Below, piece by piece: positions 24,069-32,311 of a stretch of DNA of 64,000 bases (position 1 is the stretch's first letter; each line of letters opens with the position of its first letter). Source of the stretch: Bin87 sp965222895 (GTDB lineage: Bacteria; Chloroflexota; Dehalococcoidia; Lucifugimonadales; UBA3495); NCBI GenBank assembly GCA_965222895.1, contig CBDCVB010000002.1, forward strand, positions 2,170,001 to 2,234,000, written 5' to 3'. Made by a program: the position numbers and the translations under genes. Below the pieces are notes generated by a model. It was not told the DNA's origin. It saw only the letters and a list, made by a program, of their open reading frames with translations, and did not search any database.

Positions 24069-26507
24069 GTGAACTATGCCGACGTCGCCATCGACGCCGA
24101 CTGGATTTCCCCGGGTAAAACATTCTCGTATCGAATCCCGCGGCATCTGGCGGTGGAGCCGGGCCAGCTGGTGTGGGTGCAGTTCGGGCTCAGCTACGTG
24201 CCGGGCCTCGTCGTTGGTTTGGCCGATGCGTCGGCGGTTGCCGAGGAGGACACCCGCGACATACTGCATCCGGTGGAACCGTCCCCGCTGGTGAGCGCTT
24301 TGGGGCTGGAGCTGGCCGAGTGGATGGGACGCACCTACCTCTGCTCGTCCTTTGAAGCCGTATTGCCCCTCTTGCCTACCGGATTCCACCTCCACCAGCT
24401 TTCGCGGCTTACCGCCGTGTCCGGCGCCAACGATGCCGCCGACCTGGCATCGCTGCGGGAATCGACGCGCGACGCCTGGCTGCAACTGGCCGAATCGGGC
24501 CGCACCGTAGAGGAACCCGAATTTCTGAAACAGGTTGAACCCGCCCGTCCCATCGCGGCCCGTCGGGAGCTGCAACGCCTGGTGGCGCGCGGGATGGTGC
24601 TGAAGGAGGTTAGTCTGCCCCGTCCCCGCACTCACCGCTACCAACGGACGCTGGTTGCCGCATATGATGCAGCGTCGGACGAAGACGGAGCCGCTGCGAT
24701 TCCGGTTCGCTCTCCGCGACAGACGGAACTGCTGGCCGCCGTGCGCGAAGCGGGCACGCCCTATGCCGCCACCGGCGTTGGCAGCGTGGCCGACGCTCTG
24801 CTGCGCCGGGGCCTCATCGCCGAGGAGTGGCAGCGGGTGGAGCCGGCCATCCCCGCCGGCACTCCGCCGGTGAACCCGCCGCCGGCCCAGCTGACCGATG
24901 CCCAGGCGGACGCCACCCAGCGCATCATCGCCGCCCTGGACGACCCCGCTATCGAACCGCGCAGTTTCCTGTTGCACGGGATTACCGGCAGCGGCAAAAC
25001 CGAGGTTTACCTGCACGCCATCGCTCATGCTCTGGAACAGGGCAAGCCGGCCATCTATCTGGTGCCCGAGGTTGCGTTGACGCCCCAGACGGTGGGCGCG
25101 GTGAACGACCGGTTTCCCGGCCGTGTGGCGGTGTTGCACCATCGGCTCACTGCGCTGCAACGGTTCGACCAGTGGTGGAAGATTAGGGACGGGGCGGCAG
25201 ACATCGTGGTTGGGCCACGCAGCGCCCTTTTTGCCCCGGTGTCCAATCCGGGCATCATCATCGTTGACGAGGAGCACGAGCCAGCCTACAAACAGGTTGA
25301 GTATCCACCCCACTACCATGCCAGAGACACGGCCCTGGCCCTGGCGCGACGCTGCGGCGCGGTGGTAGTTATGGGGTCTGCCACGCCCGATGTGGAGACC
25401 TATTTTCAGGCGCAGCGCGGACGCCACCGACTGCTGAATCTGCCCCAGCGCATCCCCGGCGCCGATGGGACTCCGGTAGCGCTACCCGTTTCCGAAATTG
25501 TCGATATGCGAACCGAATTGCGGGAGGGCAACCGCAGCGTGTTCAGCCGTTCGCTGGCCGCTGCGCTGGATGCCACGGTTGCCGCCGGCCAGCAGGCGGT
25601 GCTGTTTCTCAACCGCCGGGGCAGCGCCGCGTTTATGCAGTGCCGTGAGTGCGGCTACGTGGTGCTGTGCAGTCGGTGCTCGGTGGCCTATGCTTACCAT
25701 GCCGATACCGGCCGCCTGCTTTGCCACTACTGCAATCGCAACCGGCGCTTGCCTCGCGCGTGTCCGCAATGTCGGGGCGGGAGTATCCGCGAGATGGGCG
25801 CCGGCACGGAGGCGGTTGCTGCCGAGTTGGAGGGCCGCTATCCCGGCGTGGCAGTGGAACGCTGGGATTCCGATTCGGTGCGGGACCCGGCGGCGTTGGA
25901 AGCAGCGATGAACCGTCTGGCCGAGGGCCGGGCGCAGATTCTGGTGGGCACGCAGATGGTGGCCCGCGGGCTGGACTTGCCCAATGTGTCCCTGTCGGCG
26001 GTGCTGCTGGCCGACCTGGGACTGAACCTGCCCGATTTCCGCGCTGGCGAGCGGGCCTTCTCCCTGCTCTGTCAGGTGGCGGGTCGCGCCGGACGCGGCG
26101 GACAACCGGCCCGCGCCATCATCCAGACCTACCAACCCGACCACTACGCCATCGTGGCGGCGGCGGCGCAGGATTATGACGGGTTCTACCGCATTGAAAT
26201 AGCCAGCCGCCGGCAGCAGGGCAACCCTCCATTCAACCGCCTGGCTCAGGTAATATGCGCCGATTCAAGCGTGCGTGCCGTGCAGCAGACGCTGGGGGAG
26301 CTGGCGGAACGGTGGCGTCAAAAAGTGCAACGGCTCGGCGACGCAGCGGTGGAAATCATCGGCCCAACACCGTGTTCGCCGGAGCGAGTCCGTAACCGCT
26401 ACCGCTGGCGCCTGCTGCTGCGCGGCGCCCGCCTCTGGCAGTTCCTGCAAGACGAAAACCTCCCCCGCAACTGCCGCGTGGAAATCGACCCTCTGCGGCT
26501 GGATTAA
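24069..26507 (+). CDS. priA: primosomal replication restart helicase PriA
   Basis: 812 aa with a GTG start. The N-terminal 3'-DNA-binding domain (ADVAIDADWISPGKTFSYRI) is followed by the helicase: Walker A GITGSGKTEVY (about residue 303), DEEHEPAYKQ (about 400) and GSATPDVETY. The zinc-binding insertion CRECGYVVLCSRCSVAY...CHYC...CPQCRGG spans about 524-570. Later motifs are ILVGTQMVARGLDLPNVSL and QVAGRAGRGGQPARAIIQT. It reloads the replisome at stalled forks. It lies 183 bases after rplS and converges on the DUF4276 gene. Confidence 0.97.
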   Translation: MNYADVAIDADWISPGKTFSYRIPRHLAVEPGQLVWVQFGLSYVPGLVVGLADASAVAEEDTRDILHPVEPSPLVSALGLELAEWMGRTYLCSSFEAVLPLLPTGFHLHQLSRLTAVSGANDAADLASLRESTRDAWLQLAESGRTVEEPEFLKQVEPARPIAARRELQRLVARGMVLKEVSLPRPRTHRYQRTLVAAYDAASDEDGAAAIPVRSPRQTELLAAVREAGTPYAATGVGSVADALLRRGLIAEEWQRVEPAIPAGTPPVNPPPAQLTDAQADATQRIIAALDDPAIEPRSFLLHGITGSGKTEVYLHAIAHALEQGKPAIYLVPEVALTPQTVGAVNDRFPGRVAVLHHRLTALQRFDQWWKIRDGAADIVVGPRSALFAPVSNPGIIIVDEEHEPAYKQVEYPPHYHARDTALALARRCGAVVVMGSATPDVETYFQAQRGRHRLLNLPQRIPGADGTPVALPVSEIVDMRTELREGNRSVFSRSLAAALDATVAAGQQAVLFLNRRGSAAFMQCRECGYVVLCSRCSVAYAYHADTGRLLCHYCNRNRRLPRACPQCRGGSIREMGAGTEAVAAELEGRYPGVAVERWDSDSVRDPAALEAAMNRLAEGRAQILVGTQMVARGLDLPNVSLSAVLLADLGLNLPDFRAGERAFSLLCQVAGRAGRGGQPARAIIQTYQPDHYAIVAAAAQDYDGFYRIEIASRRQQGNPPFNRLAQVICADSSVRAVQQTLGELAERWRQKVQRLGDAAVEIIGPTPCSPERVRNRYRWRLLLRGARLWQFLQDENLPRNCRVEIDPLRLD

Positions 26508-26545
26508 CGCCATCGCCCCGTCCTCGGAGGGTAATTGCTGGGTTT

Positions 26546-27250
26546 TCACACCCTACCCAGTGTTGCCAAACGTTCTAAGCGCTCTAACCACTCCCCGAAG
26601 TGGGGACATTCCCTGCGAATTGAGTTGAGCCCAATTTCTTGAGCGGCTAGGGTTCCATGTAAAGGTTTCTCGTATCCGCGCACTAGCGTTTCAATTCGTT
26701 TGGAGGGTGCAGTTTCCGGCGAATCGTCAATCTCTTCTGGCGTATCGAATCGGTCTCGAATCTGCTGCAACTGTGGGGCCAGATTATGCCGGCCAATCCC
26801 GCGGGCGAACCGTTCACAATCGCTGAAGAGTATAGCTTCAAACTCGTGCATCATCACATATGGAACAAATCGGGTTTCATTGAAATTGTTACCCATAAGG
26901 TTAGAGACATCTGACAGGAGCGCGTTTTCAATGGTATACGCCTTATCTGAAAAGGGAAGATTACCGGCCTCCGCACGCCCCGGCCAAGCCTTGTCCCCGT
27001 TTTGCGGCAGCGTATAGTAGTCCACCATTGTGCTGGTGATGCACCCGGCGTCAGTGTTCAAGTGATTCACTATATCCCGGCGCGCCGCCGTCCATGGTCG
27101 GATTCCGCCACGCTTGCTGCGCTGACGGGAGTTCCCAATCAAACGCGCGTTCACCCGGGAATAGCCAATACCATAGAGATGCGGTCTCAGAACATTATTC
27201 ACGAAGGATTCTTCGGTTTGACCTTCGACGTGAATAAGCAGTCGAGTCAT
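26546..27250 (-). CDS. DUF4276 family protein, TOPRIM-like partner of an AAA ATPase
   Basis: 234 aa. It opens with MTRLLIHVEGQTEESFV, the acidic strand-loop of DUF4276 (TOPRIM-like; Glu9 and Glu13/14 would be the metal-site acids). It continues with FVPYVMMHEFEAILFSDCER, another family hallmark, and ends with SKRIETLVRGYEKPLHGTLA. DUF4276 genes are habitually found beside SMC-like AAA ATPases, as here, and the pair is widely suspected to act in phage defence with a nuclease activity. It lies 36 bases after the ATPase stop. Confidence 0.82.
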   Translation of the reverse strand: MTRLLIHVEGQTEESFVNNVLRPHLYGIGYSRVNARLIGNSRQRSKRGGIRPWTAARRDIVNHLNTDAGCITSTMVDYYTLPQNGDKAWPGRAEAGNLPFSDKAYTIENALLSDVSNLMGNNFNETRFVPYVMMHEFEAILFSDCERFARGIGRHNLAPQLQQIRDRFDTPEEIDDSPETAPSKRIETLVRGYEKPLHGTLAAQEIGLNSIRRECPHFGEWLERLERLATLGRV

Positions 27251-27266
27251 TCAGCCTAATCTCCAT

Positions 27267-27306
27267 TTACTCGAGGGAGGGACGGCTTACTCGAGGGAGG
27301 GACGGC
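27267..27306. repeat. 20-bp perfect tandem duplication at the ATPase stop codon
   Basis: TTACTCGAGGGAGGGACGGC occurs twice head to tail (27267 and 27287). The copies supply two successive TAA stops at the end of the ATPase gene. Confidence 0.9.
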
Positions 27307-28414
27307 CGCCAATTTCGTTCTTTTCCCACAACTGCCCCAAGCTGTAATCCTCCAGCCACACCGCCAATTCCTCTGCGTTCAACCGAGTGAATCTAGTTTC
27401 TCCATCCATCCGGTCCGCTACGATTACATCTTCCGGTTCAAAGTGGTCTAGCAGGATAGGTGATTGCGTTGCGAGAATAACTTGGGTTTGAATGGACGTT
27501 TGTTTAACCAACGAGGCTAGTACCGTGATGGCATAAGGGTGCAGGCCCAGTTCCGGCTCGTCCAGAAGAATAACTGATGGCCGAAGCTGCTCCGGCTGTA
27601 GCAGAAGGGTTGTCATGGCGATGAAGCGCAAAGTGCCGTCAGATAGGGAAGAACCGTCAAAATAAGCGTCCGACCCCTGATGACGCCATTCAAGTCGGAT
27701 AGCATTTTCTCTCAGTGCCAGAGGCTCGAGGGTAAAGTCGTCAAAAAATGGCGCGACCAGTTGGACGGTGCGTCGAATCAGATTGTAGGAATTTTCTTGT
27801 TTCAGGCGCAAAAAATACAGAAATGCGGCGAGGTTCGAGCCGTCAGGCCGTAAATAGCGATTGTCGTTCACGTCTCCCGTTTTTTTCATGGGAGATACGT
27901 GACTGGTATCGTGGAAGTGGTATAGCCGCCAAGTGTTGAGATAGTTACGTACAAAGGATGCTGTTCCCTTTGTGTGTCTAGAATCAGCAATTCCTGCTTC
28001 ATTGCCATAACGTTGGAGTGATTCTTTGTAGGGGTGTGAGCACCCGAGGGATCTATTCCAGAAATAAACATACTCTTCGGTTGTATCAAATGAGTCATCA
28101 GCAGTAGGGGCAAGCCCTATTTGGTATTGCTTCATTTCGTTTGCGAACGAGACGTGAATATCCAACTGGCTAGTCATATGGGAACCAAAGTGCAGGATCC
28201 GGTCCGCACCGCCGGCGCGCTTGACGTAGCTTTGAAGTTCCCCCATGCGTATGGCTTGCAGGAACGAGAAGGCTTCGATGAAGTTCGACTTGCCAGAGCC
28301 GTTCGGTCCAATCAGCACGTTGACCGGGTTGAGCTTTAGGCCATCGACGCTTTTGATGCTCTTGAACCCTTTTATGGTGATGTAGTCCAGTGCGGGCATG
28401 GCTTCTACGCTCAC
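27287..28414 (-). CDS. SMC/RecF-like AAA-family ATPase (AAA_21 type)
   Basis: 375 aa. N-terminal DYITIKGFKSIKSVDGL leads into Walker A IGPNGSGKSNFIEAFSFLQA (residues 35-54). A long insertion follows. The ABC-like signature is SSLSDGTLRFIAMTTLLL, Walker B is SVILLDEPELGLHPYA, and the switch His/Gln strand is QVILATQSPILLDHF. This is the soluble ATPase type of OLD, Gabija and Septu-like systems but without an attached nuclease; the DUF4276 protein downstream probably supplies it. The GTG at 28414 or the ATG at 28399 can start it. Confidence 0.9.
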   Translation of the reverse strand: MSVEAMPALDYITIKGFKSIKSVDGLKLNPVNVLIGPNGSGKSNFIEAFSFLQAIRMGELQSYVKRAGGADRILHFGSHMTSQLDIHVSFANEMKQYQIGLAPTADDSFDTTEEYVYFWNRSLGCSHPYKESLQRYGNEAGIADSRHTKGTASFVRNYLNTWRLYHFHDTSHVSPMKKTGDVNDNRYLRPDGSNLAAFLYFLRLKQENSYNLIRRTVQLVAPFFDDFTLEPLALRENAIRLEWRHQGSDAYFDGSSLSDGTLRFIAMTTLLLQPEQLRPSVILLDEPELGLHPYAITVLASLVKQTSIQTQVILATQSPILLDHFEPEDVIVADRMDGETRFTRLNAEELAVWLEDYSLGQLWEKNEIGGRPSLE

Positions 28415-28736
28415 CTGTTGCGGTGGCGGGACTGGGGTGTACGTTCGCTGTTCGGACTATTTGCGTCATTGTACACTAAGCTCATCCCAACTACTCTCAC
28501 CCCCGCTCGGTCCTTTCCAAGGCCGGCGATGTAGGTCGCACCTTGTGGTGAAGACAGGTATGATAACCAGGTTTAGCGGTGCAGTTCGAGCGCCGCTATG
28601 ACAGTGGCGCATGGCGTTGCTGGCGAACTTGGCCGGCGGCGGGCGTAAACGTATAGTCCGGCCACAGCCGGGGCTGGGCGCAGGGTGATTACGAGCCGGC
28701 ATTATTATACGAGCTGGAATTATTATCGGGGGCAGA
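28415..28736. other. divergent intergenic region
   Basis: About 320 bases between the divergent ATPase and fhs genes. It must hold promoters for both but I see no well-formed one. CATTATTATACGAGCTGG and a second ATTATTAT lie 20-50 bases before fhs. No gene is supported. Confidence 0.5.
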
Positions 28737-30371
28737 ATGGACCGTATCGACGCAGTGGCCGACCGCATGGGCATTGACCAGGAGCACCTTATTCCGTTTG
28801 GGCGCTACAAGGCCAAGATTAGCCTTGACGCCATTAAAGACGCTGGGCAGGCCAGGCTGGTGGTGGTTACGGGAATCACGCCCACGCCGGCGGGTGAAGG
28901 GAAGACCACGACCGCCATTGGCTTGACTCAGGGGCTGGGCAAGCTGGGATACCGGCCGGTGGTGAACCTCCGGGAACCGGCGTTGGGGCCGATTTTCGGC
29001 ATCAAGGGCGGCGGCACCGGCGGCGGGAAGGCCCGTATCGTTCCCGAAGACGAAATCAATATCCACTTTACCGGAGACGCTCACGCCGTCGGCTCTACCC
29101 ACAACCTGCTGGCGGCTCTGGTGGAAAACGCCGTCTATCGGAACAACGCCTGTGATATGGCCCCGGAAGGTATAACCTGGTCCCGCGTCACTGACGCGTC
29201 GGACCGGGCGTTGCGGCAGATGGTGACCGGGCTGGGCGGAAGCGCCAACAGCCCGCTGCGGGAAACTCGCTTCGACTTCGTAACGGCCTCGGAAATTATG
29301 GCTATCCTGGCGCTGGCTGCCGACCTCGATGACCTGCGCTCCCGACTCTCCAGAATAGTGGTGGGAACGAACCGGGGCGGCCAGCCGGTGTCGGTGGGCG
29401 ACCTGCAACTCACCGGCCCGCTGATGACCGTAATGCGCCACTCCATTATGCCCAACCTGGTGCAGACTCTGGAGGGCCAGCCGGCGCTGGTTCATGCCGG
29501 CCCCTTCGCCAACATCGCCCACGGCTGCAGCTCCATAATCGCCGACCGGCTGGGGCTGGGCTATGCCGACCACGTAATTACCGAGGCCGGGTTCGGGTCC
29601 GACCTGGGCTTCGAGAAGTTTATGCACATCAAGGCCCGGCAGAGCGGGCTGCCGGTGAGCGCGGTGGTGCTGGTGGCATCTATCAGGGCGCTGCGCTGGC
29701 ACGGGGGAGCGCGCCGCCGCGACCTGGCGCAGCCCAACCGGGAGGCGGTAGAGATTGGTTCCGCTAACCTGATTCATCACATCGGCATCGTGCGCAGCTT
29801 TGGCCTTCCCGTGGTGGTTGCCCTCAACCGCTTCGATGGCGACAGCCCGGATGAAGTGCAGGCGGCGACCGATATTGCCAAAGCAGCGGGCGCCTACGCC
29901 ACCGCGGAATACACCGGATTCGCCGCCGGCGGCGACGGCAGTGTTGCCCTGGCCGAGGCGGTAGCGCGGGTTGCCAGTGATGCCAGTGTCGCCCCCGCTC
30001 AGGTGGACTATGCCTATGCGCTGGATGCCACCATCGAAGAAAAGACGCTTGCCCTCTGCCGCAGGATATACGGAGCGGCCGCCGTCAGCTGGACTCCGGA
30101 CGCCCGGCGGCGGGCCCGGTTCTTCGATGAACAAGGGTGGAGTAACCTGCCCATCTGCATGGCCAAGACGCACCTGTCCGTTTCCCACGACCCCACGCTC
30201 CGGGGCAGCCCGTCGGGATACACCTTCCCGATTTCGGACATCCGCGCATCGGTGGGAGCCGGGTTCCTCTACGCGCTGGCCGGCCGGATTGAGACGCTGC
30301 CCGGGTTGCCCAGCCAGCCCCGGGCAATGGAAATGGACGTCTCCCCGGACGGCGAAGTGCTGGGCCTGTAA
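28737..30371 (+). CDS. fhs: formate--tetrahydrofolate ligase
   Basis: 544 aa, the usual length. It makes 10-formyl-THF from formate, THF and ATP. The family-specific P-loop is TPTPAGEGKTTTAIGLTQGL. Other features are REPALGPIFGIKGGGTGGG, INIHFTGDAHAVGSTHNLLA, NIAHGCSSIIADRLGLGYAD, TEAGFGSDLGFEKFMHIKAR and the C-terminal MCKT-type loop CMAKTHLSVSHDPTLRG. A GGGGG stretch precedes the ATG. It stands alone with no other folate gene beside it. Confidence 0.97.
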   Translation: MDRIDAVADRMGIDQEHLIPFGRYKAKISLDAIKDAGQARLVVVTGITPTPAGEGKTTTAIGLTQGLGKLGYRPVVNLREPALGPIFGIKGGGTGGGKARIVPEDEINIHFTGDAHAVGSTHNLLAALVENAVYRNNACDMAPEGITWSRVTDASDRALRQMVTGLGGSANSPLRETRFDFVTASEIMAILALAADLDDLRSRLSRIVVGTNRGGQPVSVGDLQLTGPLMTVMRHSIMPNLVQTLEGQPALVHAGPFANIAHGCSSIIADRLGLGYADHVITEAGFGSDLGFEKFMHIKARQSGLPVSAVVLVASIRALRWHGGARRRDLAQPNREAVEIGSANLIHHIGIVRSFGLPVVVALNRFDGDSPDEVQAATDIAKAAGAYATAEYTGFAAGGDGSVALAEAVARVASDASVAPAQVDYAYALDATIEEKTLALCRRIYGAAAVSWTPDARRRARFFDEQGWSNLPICMAKTHLSVSHDPTLRGSPSGYTFPISDIRASVGAGFLYALAGRIETLPGLPSQPRAMEMDVSPDGEVLGL

Positions 30372-30390
30372 ATGCTGCCCGCGCCGCGGC

Positions 30391-30613
30391 CTCACGCGTA
30401 CCCACTTTAGTCTGTGCCGCGTGGCCTCACGCATACCCACTTTAGTCTGTCATTGCGAGAATGCCGTCAGGCATTCGCGGCAATCTCGCTCCGGCAGTGG
30501 CCGACCCACGCTGAAACGCCCTTGCTGCGCCCACGAGATTGCCACGCTGCGCTCGCAATGACAGTAGATCGAGTATCCCGGTTTGGCAAAGTGGGTACGC
30601 GTGAGCCGGCACC
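30391..30613. repeat. REP-like palindrome, single copy
   Basis: CATTGCGAG at 30451 pairs with CTCGCAATG ending at 30560. The outer arms ACCCACTTT (30436) and AAAGTGGGT (30589) also pair. The preceding bases repeat the CCTCACGC-TACCCACTTTAG arm. It occupies most of the 342-base gap between fhs and def. Confidence 0.9.
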
Positions 30614-30617
30614 CGGC

Positions 30618-30647
30618 TTTACACCCCCGCCGTTGCCAGCATATAAT
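30618..30647 (+). promoter_or_regulatory. sigma70-type promoter of def
   Basis: TTTACA at 30618, an 18-base spacer, and a perfect TATAAT at 30642. This lies 67 bases before the def start, just after the REP palindrome. Confidence 0.65.
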
Positions 30648-30713
30648 TCCGCTTACTGATTACGAATTTCGCAATGTTGACGGCTGGTACTCCGCCGTCC
30701 CAGGGGTGTTATT

Positions 30714-31349
30714 TTGGCCGTGCTGCAGATGCGTGTATTTCCCGATCCGATCCTGCGGCAGCGCGCGCGCAAGGTAACCCAATTCGACGCCAAACTGGCC
30801 AAACTGGCCGCAGACATGATCGAGACCATGGATGCGCACCATGGCGTGGGATTGGCCGCGAACCAGGTTGGCGCGCTGCAACGCATGGTGGTCATCAAGT
30901 TGCAGGATTGGGAAGAGGCGATGGTGCTGGTCAACCCGGAGGTGATGCGTCGTGAGGGGGAGCGGGAAGTCGAGGAGGGTTGCCTGAGCCTGCCCGGCTA
31001 CCGGGGCATGGTGAACCGTGCCATCCGTATCCGCGTGCGTTATCAGGACTTGTCGGGCCAGCTGGTGCGTCTGAAGGCCGAGTGCATCCTGGCCCAGGCC
31101 GTGGAGCACGAAACCGACCATCTCAACGGCATTCTGTACATCGACCACCTGATTGCCCATGACCAGTTTTTCCGCCTCAAGGTTACTGATGATGGCGAGG
31201 TTGAATACCTGCCCACCGGCGCGCCCGACGCTGCCGAGCTGGAGGCCGCCGCGCTACGGATGAACCGTATTCCCGAGCTGCCCCAGTTCGACCCCACCAA
31301 CGGTCGCCCAACGGCGGTAAACCCGCAAACCGACGCTGCCGCAGATTAG
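30714..31349 (+). CDS. def: peptide deformylase with C-terminal extension
   Basis: 211 aa. The three deformylase motifs are present: GVGLAANQVG, EEGCLSLPG (metal Cys) and the metal-binding helix VEHETDHLNGILYIDHL. It removes the formyl group from nascent proteins. The last 40 residues (after DHLIAHDQFFRLK) extend beyond the minimal enzyme and are acidic and Ala-rich. A TTG start at 30714 with GGGGTG upstream is used; an in-frame ATG follows at residue 6. Confidence 0.95.
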   Translation: MAVLQMRVFPDPILRQRARKVTQFDAKLAKLAADMIETMDAHHGVGLAANQVGALQRMVVIKLQDWEEAMVLVNPEVMRREGEREVEEGCLSLPGYRGMVNRAIRIRVRYQDLSGQLVRLKAECILAQAVEHETDHLNGILYIDHLIAHDQFFRLKVTDDGEVEYLPTGAPDAAELEAAALRMNRIPELPQFDPTNGRPTAVNPQTDAAAD

Positions 31350-31847
31350 CTATCCCCGGTTGTGTCCAAACAAAACGTGGACGGCAAAAGCGCGCCGGTC
31401 GGTAAGGTTAACTGCTGAGAAACTCGTTATAGCGCCTGCGGCACGAGCTATGTCCCGTATAACGTCAGATTTAGGAAATGCGGCATCGGGGGCATAATCT
31501 GCGTCGTATCTTCTATCCTGCATCGCAACGAATACGTTCGCAAAGGATCGAATTTCATCAGGAAAATTCGCAGTGTCGCGATGCAGGCAGCGGTTCCGGA
31601 CGAGTCCGTGTTCCAGAGCTCGGTAGGTTCTGTACCACGCCCGCATATTACGATTAGAGCCAATACCCCCGACCACCGTATCGGCGCAGCAAGCCGCCAG
31701 ACTATGGAAAAGCGCGTAATAGGCCGTACTTACGGCCCGGCGCAGATTAGTCTCTCGTGGACGGCCAACGCGGGTAGTATCAGCCAGCTCACGGGCCGTT
31801 GCAATAAAATCAGTAGCCTCCAAGATAAACCCCGCGCTTCCCTCCAT
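31350..31847 (-). CDS. HEPN-domain protein
   Basis: 165 aa from the ATG at 31847. The central helix pair LRRAVSTAYYALFHSLAACC followed by MRAWYRTYRALEHGLVRNRC is the typical start of a stand-alone HEPN protein. Many HEPN proteins are ribonuclease toxins or RNA-binding partners; no unambiguous RxxxxH catalytic motif can be fixed here. It overlaps the end of the small gene before it by 38 bases, so the two form an operon of toxin-antitoxin form. Confidence 0.65.
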   Translation of the reverse strand: MEGSAGFILEATDFIATARELADTTRVGRPRETNLRRAVSTAYYALFHSLAACCADTVVGGIGSNRNMRAWYRTYRALEHGLVRNRCLHRDTANFPDEIRSFANVFVAMQDRRYDADYAPDAAFPKSDVIRDIARAAGAITSFSAVNLTDRRAFAVHVLFGHNRG

Positions 31848-32148
31848 CGAACAATTCCGGGTCCAGCCACTCGGATTTTTCAATGTACCGTGGGTTGGGG
31901 AACTCCCCAATATCTATCGCTTCCAGCTTTGTGCGCAGCAGTCCAATCATGTCAACATCCCACTTGGTGTCAAACTGTGCCATGTCGCCGTCGAAGACAA
32001 TAAAGATGCGCAGATAATCATCGCCGTACACGCTGGTGGCCGGCGCTACCACAATTGGCTCAAACACAAACTCGTTGGTGTAGCGTTCCGCCAGCGTCGC
32101 GCCAACGATGTTGGCGACCTGCTCGCAACGTTCTTTCGTCAGTGTCAA
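31810..32148 (-). CDS. small partner protein of the HEPN gene, possibly nucleotidyltransferase-like
   Basis: 112 aa with a TTG start and a strong GGGAGGA ribosome site. The core reads VYGDDYLRIFIVFDGDMAQF, followed by IGLLRTKLEAIDIGEFPNPR and EKSEWLDPELF. The beta-strand with alternating acids (YLRIFIVFDGD) recalls a degenerate nucleotidyltransferase fold such as the MNT partner of HEPN toxins, but the GSxxxG motif of true MNT proteins is absent. The role is inferred from coupling to the HEPN gene. Confidence 0.5.
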   Translation of the reverse strand: MTLTKERCEQVANIVGATLAERYTNEFVFEPIVVAPATSVYGDDYLRIFIVFDGDMAQFDTKWDVDMIGLLRTKLEAIDIGEFPNPRYIEKSEWLDPELFDGGKRGVYLGGY

Positions 32149-32311
32149 AATAGTCCTCCCTCTTTACGCTAGTGGACTTGCGCTATTGGCAGCGGAGTAA
32201 TTTCTTTATAGGGCACTGGCCCGCAACCGTCAATCAACTAGCGGATCAGGTAGCTGGTGGTTCAGTATTGGCAGTATGGAAACGCTGCCGTAGAATCTCA
32301 CCGGGAAGAAA

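Noticed and set aside
23961..25427. 488-codon open frame on the minus strand
   Set aside because: It is the shadow of priA; no domain pattern and atypical composition.
28689..30440. 583-codon open frame on the minus strand
   Set aside because: It lies opposite fhs, which has every family motif. The translation is low-complexity, rich in Gly/Arg/His/Gln, as expected of the complement of a high-GC gene.
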